Shown here: positions 43,547-52,472 of the stretch, piece after piece | Position numbering within the stretch: position 1 is the stretch's first letter | Layout: each line of letters starts with the position of its first letter | Assembly (NCBI GenBank): GCA_026391795.1 | Contig: JAPLDI010000020.1 | Span: forward strand, 32,256 to 96,255 | Length of the DNA stretch: 64,000 nucleotides | Source: Bacteroidota bacterium | GTDB lineage: Bacteria > Bacteroidota > Bacteroidia > Bacteroidales > FEN-979 | Direction: 5' to 3' | Made by a program: the position numbers and the translations under genes | Notes under the pieces: generated by a model | Told to the model about the DNA's origin: nothing | The model's input: the letters and a program-made list of their open reading frames with translations, nothing else | The model's database searches: none

Positions 43547-44790
43547 AGATCAGAATCCTTTTCATGACGGGGCTTTTATTATTGCTTTTCGGATGCAACA
43601 AGGATACTGTTGTACCTGTCCCGTCGGCAGGGCCCAACTCGATCCTAAAGGACACTTATCCCCTGAAGCAGGCATCGAAGCTCCTGATGGAGGGCGTGTA
43701 CCGGGTAACGTCAGGCGCAGACGAATTCGGTGATTATATGATATTGAAATGGAACCGCACCAGTCTCTCCTTTGCCAATAACAACGGGAAACATTTTATC
43801 ATGGATGCGGGATCCCTCGATTCGGTGATTTTTATACAGGGTTACTGGCGCGACGGATACAGCGATGCCACCGGGCTGTGTACGATGTACATTTCGAAAT
43901 CGGAAGGAGGCACCTCAATTGTTACTGCCAGCGGATCCCAGCAGATCATCCTTCGCGGCGGATATGGAAACAATACCGACCTGCCGGGTAAGGTGCTGAC
44001 ACTGGAGTACCTTCGTCCCTTCTCTTCAAAAGTGAAGAACAGCAATTTTTACATCCTGGCCCACCGGGCCGGGGGACGCACTTCCGACCGGCTTCCTGTT
44101 TCCGAGAACAGCATTGAGATGATCAACTTTACAGAAAAGCTGGGAACCACGGGCGTTGAAATTGATGTAAGGCTGAGCAGCGACAAGGTGGCTTTTATTT
44201 ACCATGATGCGGATATCAACACCCGTCTTACACAGAAAGGCCCGCTGGCTGGTCCTATCAGCGATTATTCCTGGCTACAGATATCCACGATGGTCAGGCT
44301 GATCCATGGCGAGCGTATCCCGAAGCTGGAGAGTGCGCTGAATTTTGTGGTTGACAGCACCCTCCTGCGTTTTGTGTACCTCGACATGAAAGAAAGCGGC
44401 GAAGCCATGTCGGTCGTCATCCCGATCCAGAAACGGATCCTTCAACGCGCCCACGACAAAGGCCGCGACCTGATCGTGGTGGTCGGGATCCCTTCGGATG
44501 CAGTACTCCAGGATCTGAAGAACTATCCTGATTACCAGGATATCCCGTCCTTATGTGAACTTACGGTGGATGATGTTCAAACACTGAATTCAAAAGTATG
44601 GGGGCCACGATGGACCCTGGGAACACAGAATGACCTGGTGCAGCAAATGCACAACGAAGGAAGACTGGCAGTTTGCTGGACCATCGATAACCCGGAGTGG
44701 ATCGCTACCTTTATCAGGGATGGTTTGTTTGACGGGCTGCTTACCAACTTTCCATATGTGGAAGCCTATTATCATTATATTCAGGAATAG
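43543..44790 (+). CDS. Glycerophosphodiester phosphodiesterase family lipoprotein
   Basis: The 415-residue protein has a lipobox (LLFGC). Residues 1-~165 form an extra beta-rich domain (VTSGADEFGDYMILKWNRTSLSF). The GDPD domain follows: ILAHRAGG...SENS, then GVEIDVRLSSDKVAFIYHDADI with the His/Glu/Asp/His metal and catalytic positions, and MKESGEAMSVV. GDPDs cleave glycerophosphodiesters from phospholipid headgroups, giving glycerol-3-phosphate and an alcohol. As a lipoprotein it should act in the periplasm or at the surface. Couples to barrel genes upstream (4-bp overlap) and downstream (3-bp gap). Confidence 0.85.
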   Translation: MKIRILFMTGLLLLLFGCNKDTVVPVPSAGPNSILKDTYPLKQASKLLMEGVYRVTSGADEFGDYMILKWNRTSLSFANNNGKHFIMDAGSLDSVIFIQGYWRDGYSDATGLCTMYISKSEGGTSIVTASGSQQIILRGGYGNNTDLPGKVLTLEYLRPFSSKVKNSNFYILAHRAGGRTSDRLPVSENSIEMINFTEKLGTTGVEIDVRLSSDKVAFIYHDADINTRLTQKGPLAGPISDYSWLQISTMVRLIHGERIPKLESALNFVVDSTLLRFVYLDMKESGEAMSVVIPIQKRILQRAHDKGRDLIVVVGIPSDAVLQDLKNYPDYQDIPSLCELTVDDVQTLNSKVWGPRWTLGTQNDLVQQMHNEGRLAVCWTIDNPEWIATFIRDGLFDGLLTNFPYVEAYYHYIQE

Positions 44791-44793
44791 ATT

Positions 44794-45381
44794 ATGGGCA
44801 GAAAAACAACGTCTATTGCGCTTGTCCTGGTTTTCCTTTCAATGGCTTCTTTCAGCCAGAAAAAAGACAGTGTGAAGGTTCACCTGAATCACTATACCCT
44901 GACCGTCGGCACGGGATGGACGCATTACATCAATAACCTTGAATACGGGGTTGACAAGATCCAGAAGGATTTTGCCGGGGTTTCGCTGAAATTTTTCTGG
45001 GAACCTGAACACCGGCTGAGCCTGGGACTGGAGACGGGTTATTACAGGATGTTCAGGGTAACCAACCAGTACAATGCAGACACTGCCATCAGGATTGACC
45101 GGAACGTGGTTCCGTTGCTGCTCCTGGTTCGGATGCGCATTGTTGACAACGTGTACCTCGGTGCTGGAATGGGTCTCGCGATGATCTTCACAAAGGCTTC
45201 CGGTGCCGGCCAGGAAGTCAATACCAGCGTTTTATCACTCTCCAACTACGAGCTTTCCGCATCTTATATTTACCCGCTCACAAAGCACTGGCTGGTGGGC
45301 GGAGAGTTCAAGATGTTCAACTTCGGGAAACTCGATGACTGGATGTATTCCGTTCAGGCACTCTGCGCATTCCGGCTCTGA
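44794..45381 (+). CDS. Small outer-membrane beta-barrel protein
   Basis: The 195-residue protein has an N-terminal signal (IALVFLSMASFSQ). Its strands alternate (HYTLTVGTGWTHYINNL, HRLSLGLETGYYRMFRV) and it ends VQALCAFRL. Size indicates an eight-stranded barrel. It follows GDPD by 3 bp and is the last gene of the 42815-45381 operon. Convergent with 45385-46146, 3 bp away. Function unknown. Confidence 0.72.
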   Translation: MGRKTTSIALVLVFLSMASFSQKKDSVKVHLNHYTLTVGTGWTHYINNLEYGVDKIQKDFAGVSLKFFWEPEHRLSLGLETGYYRMFRVTNQYNADTAIRIDRNVVPLLLLVRMRIVDNVYLGAGMGLAMIFTKASGAGQEVNTSVLSLSNYELSASYIYPLTKHWLVGGEFKMFNFGKLDDWMYSVQALCAFRL

Positions 45382-45384
45382 GAA

Positions 45385-46146
45385 TTAAAAATGAAATCCT
45401 ATCTGCACCAGGTAGCGGAATCCTGCGCTGAACAGGTCAAGTTTCCCTTTCTGTGCAAATGATTTATTAACCACAAAATCTCCAATCATCGGGTATTTCT
45501 CTTTCAGCTTGTCGTAAAGGTCCTGGTTGATCTCCGCAAGTTTTTCAAGGTTAATATTGCCATTAATATCGACACTTCCTCCGTAATAACTCATGGAAGG
45601 TCCGATGACAACGAAATCGAGCGTTACACGTTTCCAGAAAACAAACTGGTATCCCAGTTCGACCCCGAGGTTAAACACGTAAAAGTTTCCTTTTACCGAT
45701 CCGGCACTGTCGAGTGTTGTGTGGAGGATGTCGACATCGTTTTTAAACTGGTACCCGTAATAACTGAGATAGGGTGCCAGAAAAACCCCGTCGGGAGCGG
45801 GCCGTGAATTACGTTTCATCAGGTAAAAACGGTATTCGAGGGCAACATTGATCCCCTGCTTATGGCGGCTGGTAATGGCGATCAGGTTACCGATCGTATC
45901 TTTAAAAAGAGGAGGAAATTCAAGGTACCCTACCATGAGAGAAATCGATTGCCTGCGGTTCAGTATCCGTTCGTAGCTGAACGTCACGTTTTTGCTGCTC
46001 CACAGCAGCATCGGTGTTGGGTTGAACTTGATGACGTTTTTATGAATCGGTTTCGGAGCGAGGTCCAATGTATCCTTTTTATGCGCGAAAAGCAGAACGG
46101 GCATAAGGAAAAAAAGCAATGAAAACAGGTGCAGTTTTTTTTTCAT
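45385..46146 (-). CDS. Outer-membrane barrel, paralogue of 41976-42737
   Basis: The 253-residue protein has a signal peptide (MPVLLFA) and mature KKDTLDLAPKPIHKNVIKFNPTPMLLWSSKNVTFSYERIL, matching its paralogue at 41976 over the whole length. The C-terminal strand (SAGFRYLVQIGFHF) ends in Phe. The frame extends to 46182; ATG 46146 is the sensible start. A minus-strand -7 element (TATTTTTG, 46212-46219) lies upstream. Confidence 0.75.
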   Translation of the reverse strand: MKKKLHLFSLLFFLMPVLLFAHKKDTLDLAPKPIHKNVIKFNPTPMLLWSSKNVTFSYERILNRRQSISLMVGYLEFPPLFKDTIGNLIAITSRHKQGINVALEYRFYLMKRNSRPAPDGVFLAPYLSYYGYQFKNDVDILHTTLDSAGSVKGNFYVFNLGVELGYQFVFWKRVTLDFVVIGPSMSYYGGSVDINGNINLEKLAEINQDLYDKLKEKYPMIGDFVVNKSFAQKGKLDLFSAGFRYLVQIGFHF

Positions 46147-46455
46147 TCTGGTAAGGTTTATCATAAGATTCCGGGTAACCATAGTGCATCCGGATCTCTC
46201 CTCCGGGTTTGCAAAAATAGGATAAAAATTGATAAAAATTTACCCAGGTGAAAGATGTTCAGGAGGTTCAGTGATGTTTGAGTTTGAAAAACTTCGCCAA
46301 ATGCATCAGGCCGGGTTTAATTAAGAATGCTGAGCGGAATTTCAAATTCCGCTCAGTTTGAAGGGTTATTTTTACCCCTGTACTTCTTTGATCTTATACT
46401 TTATTTTCCGGGAGGGCGTTTATGTTAGAATTTATTTTAATAAGAAAGGAAACTG
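46147..46455. other. Intergenic region with perfect palindrome
   Basis: About 309 bp between divergent genes, no credible gene. It contains a minus-strand -7 element (46212-46219) and a 27-bp palindrome (46330-46356). Confidence 0.6.
46330..46356. repeat. 27-bp near-perfect palindrome
   Basis: CTGAGCGGAATTT-c-AAATTCCGCTCAG, 13-bp arms around a single base. It can form a tight hairpin and is followed by a short T-rich stretch. It may be a REP-like element or terminator-like stem; no gene ends beside it. Confidence 0.7.
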
Positions 46456-46458
46456 TTG
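46445..46458 (+). promoter_or_regulatory. Shine-Dalgarno and TTG start of the monoheme lipoprotein
   Basis: AAAGGA (46445-46450) lies 5 nt before TTG 46456. No ATG follows in frame before the signal peptide, so the TTG is the likely start. Confidence 0.6.
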
Positions 46459-46770
46459 AAGAAGATACTATCTGGTTTACTTGTTTGCACTGCCCTGATG
46501 AGCGGTTGCAGTAAAGGTTCCACAACTCCTTCTTTTACGCCCGACTGCTCGGGTGCTGCAAAATCGTTTAGCCGTGACGTCGCTCCCGTTTTTCACAGTG
46601 CCTGCTCAGGCTGCCATACTTCATTCTCAACCTATTCGCAAATATTTGCAGACCGATCGGCCATCCGAAGCAGGATCGTTGACGGAAGCATGCCCCAGCA
46701 GGGTTCCCTTTCGGATGCGCAGAAAAACAATGTGGTTTGCTGGATCGACAGCGGCGCTCCCAACAATTAA
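46456..46770 (+). CDS. Monoheme c-type cytochrome-like lipoprotein
   Basis: The 104-residue protein has a lipobox (LMSGC). DVAPVFHSACSGCHTSF holds one CxxCH heme site, with SMPQ later giving a possible Met axial ligand. VCWIDSGAPNN is the usual end of such small domains. It resembles single-heme domains often fused to larger Bacteroidota and Planctomycetota proteins, here free-standing. It would carry electrons in the periplasm or at the outer membrane. The start is TTG with a Shine-Dalgarno 5 nt upstream. MscS follows with its own -7 element, so they may be separate units. Confidence 0.75.
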   Translation: MKKILSGLLVCTALMSGCSKGSTTPSFTPDCSGAAKSFSRDVAPVFHSACSGCHTSFSTYSQIFADRSAIRSRIVDGSMPQQGSLSDAQKNNVVCWIDSGAPNN

Positions 46771-46895
46771 CTGGCAGGTTATTTCTTCTTGAATTTTCCA
46801 TCAGGGGGTGCATTGAAATATCTCAATCGTCTCCTCCATCGGTTTACGGATATCGCAAATCTAAATCAGAACCGATGGCTCTCTCTTTTCTTTAT

Positions 46896-46903
46896 TATCT
46901 TTG
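46896..46903 (+). promoter_or_regulatory. -7 promoter element before MscS
   Basis: TATCTTTG matches TAnnTTTG, 24 bp before ATG 46928; predicted leader about 15 nt. -33 not visible. Confidence 0.4.
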
Positions 46904-46927
46904 AATGCTTTATCAATTCGATAGGAT

Positions 46928-48583
46928 ATGAGTATTAAAATAACTTTCAAGATGACAGGAAGAAGGAAGATCAGGCTGTTTTCACTGGTTGCTGTACTGG
47001 CCTGTTTTTCCATCCAGGGAATTTCTGTCGTGCAGGCTGCAGATGAACCCGATCCAGAGCATCCGGTGCAAAAACAGGAAACCGCTCCTGTAAAGCTCGA
47101 TGGCAATGTTCTGTTTTATGTCAGGGGAACTTCATCCTACCCCCCTTCCCAGCGTGCGGCTGCGATTTCTGATCGCATTGAAACGATTGCCGCAGAAGGG
47201 TCCATTCCTGCTGATTCTGTAACCATCGTCCCGGCGGAAGACCGAAGAAAGATATACGCCGGCAAGGAATTTATCATGAATGTTTTCGATATCGATGCAA
47301 AAGGCGAGAAGGTGTCAAAAGAGGTGCTTGCTGAATTTATTCACCAGAAGATCGTCCTGGAAATAAAAGCATACCGGTATGCACGCAGCACATCAGTCCT
47401 GGTAAAGAAATCACTTTATGCCCTTGGTGCCACAGTACTTTTAACACTGTTATTGATTGCCCTCTTCTGGCTGATCCGTAGAATAAATTCGGCTCTGGAG
47501 AAAAAGATCAAATCCCGGTTTGACAAGGTGGAAGACAAGTCATTCAGCCTCATCCGGTCAAAGCAACTATGGTCAGCTTTCAACATCGTTTTTAAAAGCC
47601 TGAAAATCATTATTACCATTTTAATGATTGCTGCTTTCCTTCAATACATTCTCGGGCTTTTTCCCTGGACAAACGGAATTGCTGCATACACCCTGAAAAT
47701 CATACTTGATCCCATCCTGACCATCGGCAATGGATTCCTGCGGTTTCTGCCGAGCCTGGTCTTTCTTATCGTCATTTTCTTTCTCACCAGGTATCTCCTG
47801 AAACTGATTAAACTGTTGTTTACAGGTATCCACCAGGGCGCAATCGTGATTAAAAATTTTGATGCTGAATGGGCCATGCCTACATACAGGATACTCCGGG
47901 TAGGGGTGGTTGCTTTTGCAGTTATTGTTGCCTACCCCTACATCCCGGGATCGGATTCGAATGCCTTTAAAGGGGTTACGGTATTTCTCGGTGTTTTGTT
48001 CTCCCTTGGTTCTTCCTCGCTGATCGGGAATGTCATTGCAGGCTATTCCATGACCTTCCGCAGGGCATTCCGGAAAGGCGACCTCATTGAACAGAACAAC
48101 CAGATGGGATTTGTGGAGGAACAGAAACTCCTCGTTACCCGGCTGCGGACATTCAAGAATGAAGAAATCGTCATCCCGAATTCCTTGTTGCTTAACAGTA
48201 ACATCATCAACTTCAGTAAAAAGGCAAAAGAGCACGGGCTGATCCTGCATACCTCCGTCGGGATTGGCTATGAGACCCCCTGGCGGCAGGTGGAGGCCAT
48301 GCTGAAAGAGGCTGCCGGCCGGACGGAAGGGCTGCTGAAACAACCGCCCCCGTTTGTTTTACAAAAAGCCCTCGGGGATTTCGCTGTCAATTATGAACTT
48401 AATGTGTATTGTGATAATGCTTCAGCGATGCTCATCCAATATACCGGTTTGCATCAGAATATCCTGGATGTCTTCAACGAGAATAATGTGCAGATCATGA
48501 CACCGGCATACATGGGTGATCCTGAAACGCCGAAAGTTGTGCCGAAGGATCAGTGGAACACGCCGCTGGCAGAGAAAAGATGA
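46928..48583 (+). CDS. MscS-family mechanosensitive channel
   Basis: The 551-residue protein has a signal peptide (ending VVQAA) and a periplasmic domain of about 130 residues (PADSVTIVPAEDRRKIYAGKEF). Several membrane helices follow. The pore helix region VFLGVLFSLGSSSLIGNVIAGYSMTFRRAFRKGDLIE and the beta domain (VTRLRTFKNEEIVIPNSLLLNSNIINFS) are diagnostic for MscS. It releases solutes on hypo-osmotic shock. The periplasmic domain is an addition to the minimal MscS plan. ATG 46928 gives a plausible leader from the -7 element upstream. Confidence 0.9.
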   Translation: MSIKITFKMTGRRKIRLFSLVAVLACFSIQGISVVQAADEPDPEHPVQKQETAPVKLDGNVLFYVRGTSSYPPSQRAAAISDRIETIAAEGSIPADSVTIVPAEDRRKIYAGKEFIMNVFDIDAKGEKVSKEVLAEFIHQKIVLEIKAYRYARSTSVLVKKSLYALGATVLLTLLLIALFWLIRRINSALEKKIKSRFDKVEDKSFSLIRSKQLWSAFNIVFKSLKIIITILMIAAFLQYILGLFPWTNGIAAYTLKIILDPILTIGNGFLRFLPSLVFLIVIFFLTRYLLKLIKLLFTGIHQGAIVIKNFDAEWAMPTYRILRVGVVAFAVIVAYPYIPGSDSNAFKGVTVFLGVLFSLGSSSLIGNVIAGYSMTFRRAFRKGDLIEQNNQMGFVEEQKLLVTRLRTFKNEEIVIPNSLLLNSNIINFSKKAKEHGLILHTSVGIGYETPWRQVEAMLKEAAGRTEGLLKQPPPFVLQKALGDFAVNYELNVYCDNASAMLIQYTGLHQNILDVFNENNVQIMTPAYMGDPETPKVVPKDQWNTPLAEKR

Positions 48584-48595
48584 CCTGCCGAAAAA

Positions 48596-50176
48596 CTAGT
48601 CCGTTACCACCATTTTGGCGGATCCTGTCGTGGATGTGGATCCGGTGACCCTGAAATAATATACACCGGCTGCAAGATCTGAAGGCAGTAAGATTTGTTC
48701 GGAATGATTTCCTGCAACCTGTTTGCCCAATGATATTTCCATAACTGATATACCGGTATTGCTTATCAATCCGATTGAAATGCTTTCATCTTGTTTTAAT
48801 TCATAAACCAGGTTGACGGTTTCGCCGTGTTTTACAGGATTAGGCGAAACAGAAAATTTCTGAAGACCGGGTATTTGCCCTACAGCAACATCGACATCAT
48901 TTGTATAGCGTGCAACTGCAAAGTCAAGCATGTTATCGGCATTCCGTGTTTTTCCCGCCAGGATGATCTTATCCGCATAAAGCGCGATGCCCAGGGCTTC
49001 ATCGGCATTACCAAAAAAGTCGGTAGTAACCAGTCCGTTGGTGCCGAAACTGTTATCTGCACTGCCATCCTGGTTGAACCGCCAAAGCGCCCAGTCGTTG
49101 TTTGCAGGCATCAAATCCCCGGTACAGCCTGATACCAGGATCTTTCCATTGGGTTGAATGGCCATTGCATCGCCAAAGGTATAAGGCACATCTCCGAAAA
49201 TCACCTTGCCGTTATCCCCGAAACCCGTGACGGGCTGTCCGGCATTATCAAATTTCATCACCAGCAGATGATAGAACAGATCAGCCTGGCTGACCGTAAA
49301 CCCGGTGAGAACAGCATCATCATTACCGGTTAACTGCAGGTCATAAAATTCATCATCCACATTGTTCAGGTTCAGGTTCACGATGCCACCCGTTCCGTAA
49401 CCGGCATCGAGACTCCCCGTTGAATCAAACCTTGCAATCAGAAGCGAATACCAGCTCATTCCATTGGATATATGGCCGGCTGCTAAAATTTTTCCGTCGG
49501 ATTGAATGGAAACGGCAGAAAAATCATTATCGGATTCGGTAACCGGTACTTCAGCAATTCCGCCGATGCCAAACGTTGCATCAAGGATACCTGTTTCACT
49601 GAATCTTATTATTACCGGGACATTTTTAAAATCAATGTTCTGCGTATATCCGGCAACCAGGATTTTTCCGTCTTTCTGAAGTGTCATTGCGTAAGCAATA
49701 TTTTCGCCGGATCCTATGACCTGGTAAACAACACCATGATCCCCAAAGGTAGAGTCAAGGACTCCATTTTCATTTAGCTGAAAGATCAACATGCCATACT
49801 GGGTATAATCGGTTGAGTAACCGCATACGAGAATCTTTCCATTATCCCTGATCAGACACTTATAAGCACCGGATTCGGATTTTGGATTCATATTAAAATG
49901 CCCGTTTGTGCCGAAACCCGGATCGAATGAGCCATCGGTCAGTAATCGTGAGACCTCTATGTAAGGCATATAGGATGACCCCATGGAAGAACCGACCGCC
50001 ACAATTTTTCCGTCGGTCTGAACTTTAACATCCCAGTAGACATCCGTCAGGTCCTTGTCATAAACGACTTTTCCGGTCGTGTTAAAAGTCAGATCGAGAG
50101 TTCCGGCCGGCTGCCCGCATACACTGCCGCAGAATGCCAGTAAGAGTGCAATAACAATTGTCAACGTGTTTTTCAT
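48596..50176 (-). CDS. Secreted delta-60-repeat protein with type IX secretion sorting domain
   Basis: The 526-residue protein has a signal peptide ending SVCGQ. Repeats of the form LDxTFGxxG...VQxDGKIxVxG recur about eight times (for example LQKDGKILVAGYTQN, IQSDGKILAAGHISN), the delta-60 pattern that folds as a beta-propeller. The last ~80 residues (FSVSPNPVKHGETVNLVYELKQD through GVYYFRVTG) form a T9SS type A sorting domain. It should be exported through the outer membrane and anchored or released at the surface. Ligand unknown. It is the clearest taxonomic marker in the window. Confidence 0.9.
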   Translation of the reverse strand: MKNTLTIVIALLLAFCGSVCGQPAGTLDLTFNTTGKVVYDKDLTDVYWDVKVQTDGKIVAVGSSMGSSYMPYIEVSRLLTDGSFDPGFGTNGHFNMNPKSESGAYKCLIRDNGKILVCGYSTDYTQYGMLIFQLNENGVLDSTFGDHGVVYQVIGSGENIAYAMTLQKDGKILVAGYTQNIDFKNVPVIIRFSETGILDATFGIGGIAEVPVTESDNDFSAVSIQSDGKILAAGHISNGMSWYSLLIARFDSTGSLDAGYGTGGIVNLNLNNVDDEFYDLQLTGNDDAVLTGFTVSQADLFYHLLVMKFDNAGQPVTGFGDNGKVIFGDVPYTFGDAMAIQPNGKILVSGCTGDLMPANNDWALWRFNQDGSADNSFGTNGLVTTDFFGNADEALGIALYADKIILAGKTRNADNMLDFAVARYTNDVDVAVGQIPGLQKFSVSPNPVKHGETVNLVYELKQDESISIGLISNTGISVMEISLGKQVAGNHSEQILLPSDLAAGVYYFRVTGSTSTTGSAKMVVTD

Positions 50177-50432
50177 GGTTCGTAAGGTTATAAGATTGGG
50201 TTTTAAAATTCAATAATTGAGAATAGAAGTATTGGTCATTTTGAATTGTCAGACAATCCCTTTGTTTTTTTACCGGGTATCGGGTTTCCGCGTCCGGTTT
50301 TTTTTTGGTTATTCCGGGACCGGTATTTTTAAGGATCTTATTCAGGGCGTCGTTTTCACTGTTAAGTTTACGGATCATATGCTTCAGTTCTTTTTCAAGA
50401 GCATCTGCCACTTTCTGTTTTTCTGGTTCCAT
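50082..50432 (-). CDS. Small coiled-coil protein, C-terminus doubtful
   Basis: The 116-codon frame starts at ATG 50432, preceded by AGGGA at a good distance. Residues 1-34 (KQKVADALEKELKHMIRKLNSEN) are a charged heptad helix. The rest loses coding character, and the frame runs 95 bp into the start of the T9SS gene. The N-terminal half looks real; a frameshift or decay may have removed the true end. Family not recognised. An alternative is that only residues 1 to about 60 belong to a protein. Confidence 0.4.
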   Translation of the reverse strand: MEPEKQKVADALEKELKHMIRKLNSENDALNKILKNTGPGITKKKPDAETRYPVKKQRDCLTIQNDQYFYSQLLNFKTQSYNLTNHEKHVDNCYCTLTGILRQCMRAAGRNSRSDF

Positions 50433-50582
50433 CGTTTTCCCTGTTATAAATTTTAAGCAAAGTTCGGCATGGAATCTGATCTTCCAGTTTCTTTCCCGCC
50501 ATAAAAGTTCTACAGGGAAGATCAGGGGAGGAATAATAATGCTACAAGCCTCATAACATGCGGATTTTTAGTGGAATAAAAA

Positions 50583-50617
50583 ATCGGAATTCGGATATCG
50601 GAATTCTGACATCGGAA
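50583..50617. repeat. Heptamer-period array (ATCGGAA/TTCGGAT units)
   Basis: Five 7-bp units, ATCGGAA, TTCGGAT, ATCGGAA, TTCTGAC, ATCGGAA, just downstream of the TPR-HTH regulator gene (minus strand). Confidence 0.7.
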
Positions 50618-50648
50618 TAAAACATGAAGTGGAAATGAAGAAAGGAAC

Positions 50649-52430
50649 TTAAAGTTGCTGAATGGTGGAAACCAGGTTTTCATCGCGGCTGATCCCCATC
50701 TTTTTCCTTAGCCTGTTACGGGCGACCTGGATGCTTTTCACGGATTGGAAAGTTATTGCAGAGATATCTTTTGTGGTCATATTCAGCTTCAGGAAAGCGC
50801 AGATTTTAATTTCATTCGGCGTAAGATCCGGAAACTTTTCCAGCAGGTGCAGATAAAAATCCCGGTGTACCTGCTGAAACCGCAATTCGAATTCCCCCCA
50901 AACCGTGTTGTCGACATTCGATTGCATTTCACGCAGAATGTCCTGTATCCATGCAATATTTTCAGGGTTATCCATGGATTTCAGGGCAAGCATTTTATTG
51001 ATGATTGAAGAGATGAATTCGTTCTTTTTCAAAAGATACATCACATGGGTGGAGAGTTCTTTATTCCTGAATTCCAGTTCCAGTTCAAGGTTCTGTTTTT
51101 CCATCTGGAGGTTCTGTTTCTCAAGGGTCAGGTTTTTACCCTTCAGTTCAAGCCTTTCCTGCAACAGTTTTCCCTGTTTCATCTTTATCCGCTGATTCCT
51201 GTTGAGCAGGAACAAAATCACAAAGGAAAGGAGCAGGATTCCAGAAAGGGTCATATAGATAAGCGCCTTGCGCTCTTTTTTAGCGAGTTGTATTTCCTGT
51301 CGAAGCTCATTTTCCTTGCGTTGCTTTTCATACTGATACTGCAGTTCGAGGCGGGATGTATTCTGCACCTGCTCGTTGCTGATGATGCTGTCGTGCAAGG
51401 TCTTGAAAAGCCTGCTCATGGTAAGGGCCGAACGGTAGTCGCCGGTTTTCTCGTAAGCCAGGGAAAGGAAATTGGCTGCCTTCATCTGCGACCGGATGCT
51501 CCCGGTCAGGATACTCATTTTCAGCGCCTTGTTCAGCACATCAATGGCTGTCGGGAAATTGCCGGTCAGAAAATAGGAATCACCCATGTTGTTGTAGGTC
51601 TGTGCAACAGCGGCTGTATCCTTTAAGGACAACCGGATCTCAAGCGATTTATTATAGTACTGAAATGCTTTTTCGTAATCCTTTTTTTCCTTGTAAATGA
51701 TGCCCAGGTTGTTATAAAGTGAACCGTCGAACTTGGGGTTATTGAGAAATTTGCTCAGTTCAAGAGCTTTCTCAAAATTATATTTGGCTTCCGAAAAATT
51801 GTAATTGTTAAGGCAGGCCGATCCGATATTACCATAAAGTACCGCAAGCTTTTCTTCCACCGGGTAACTTTTGTCATACCTGGCCAGTTTCTTAACCACC
51901 TCTAAACTTTTCCTGTAGTATTCCAGCGCTTTCAGGTTGTTGTCCATATTAAAGTAACAGGTGCCGATGGAAGCATATAAACCGGCATACTTTTTCGACA
52001 GTGAGGTTGTATCGTGATTCAATGGAACCGCATCGTCAAGGATCTGCAACATTTTGAAGTAGTAATCAAGTGCGATGGAAAAATTTCCGCTTTTTGAGAA
52101 TACCTGGCAAAACTGATCATAGATCGAATAAAGATGTTTCGGATAGCCTGTTTTTTCTGTCAGGGTCAGCGCTTTAGTAAGATAAAACAGGGATGAATCA
52201 ATCTGGCTCCGGCGGGTGATGTCAAACCTTCCGGCATGTTCCACCATGAGCTGAATGGCGGCAGTATCTTCCCTTTTCTCCCGGAGGCTGATTTTGATGC
52301 TGTCGCTGCGATTGCCGGTTGCCAGTAAAGGGGAGATGAACAATACAAGACATAATGAAATGTACAGGGTTTGTTTGCAAGGGTTACCCGAAATATGCAG
52401 GATCGACCGCGACTGGCTTGCCATCACCAT
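50649..52430 (-). CDS. TPR - membrane - coiled-coil - HTH transcriptional regulator
   Basis: The 593-residue protein has an N-terminal signal or membrane segment (ISLCLVLFISPLL). Seven or so TPR-like repeats follow (for example ALEYYRKSLEVV, SLYNNLGIIYKEKKDYEKAFQYYNKSLEI). A membrane helix (KALIYMTLSGILLLSFVILFLL) comes next, then a coiled coil and a C-terminal helix-turn-helix (FPDLTPNEIKICAFLKLNMTTKDISAITFQSVKSIQVARNRLRKKM). Such membrane-tied sensors with periplasmic TPRs and cytosolic LuxR-like HTH are common in Bacteroidota. The signal is unknown. Target could include nearby genes or the palindromes noted elsewhere; no evidence links them. Confidence 0.85.
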   Translation of the reverse strand: MVMASQSRSILHISGNPCKQTLYISLCLVLFISPLLATGNRSDSIKISLREKREDTAAIQLMVEHAGRFDITRRSQIDSSLFYLTKALTLTEKTGYPKHLYSIYDQFCQVFSKSGNFSIALDYYFKMLQILDDAVPLNHDTTSLSKKYAGLYASIGTCYFNMDNNLKALEYYRKSLEVVKKLARYDKSYPVEEKLAVLYGNIGSACLNNYNFSEAKYNFEKALELSKFLNNPKFDGSLYNNLGIIYKEKKDYEKAFQYYNKSLEIRLSLKDTAAVAQTYNNMGDSYFLTGNFPTAIDVLNKALKMSILTGSIRSQMKAANFLSLAYEKTGDYRSALTMSRLFKTLHDSIISNEQVQNTSRLELQYQYEKQRKENELRQEIQLAKKERKALIYMTLSGILLLSFVILFLLNRNQRIKMKQGKLLQERLELKGKNLTLEKQNLQMEKQNLELELEFRNKELSTHVMYLLKKNEFISSIINKMLALKSMDNPENIAWIQDILREMQSNVDNTVWGEFELRFQQVHRDFYLHLLEKFPDLTPNEIKICAFLKLNMTTKDISAITFQSVKSIQVARNRLRKKMGISRDENLVSTIQQL

Positions 52431-52472
52431 AAATGCTGATTAATTTTTTTCAACGGGTTACCGGATTCCTGA

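Noticed and set aside
47621..48343. Minus-strand 240-codon open frame
   Set aside because: Antisense to the diagnostic MscS pore and beta domain.
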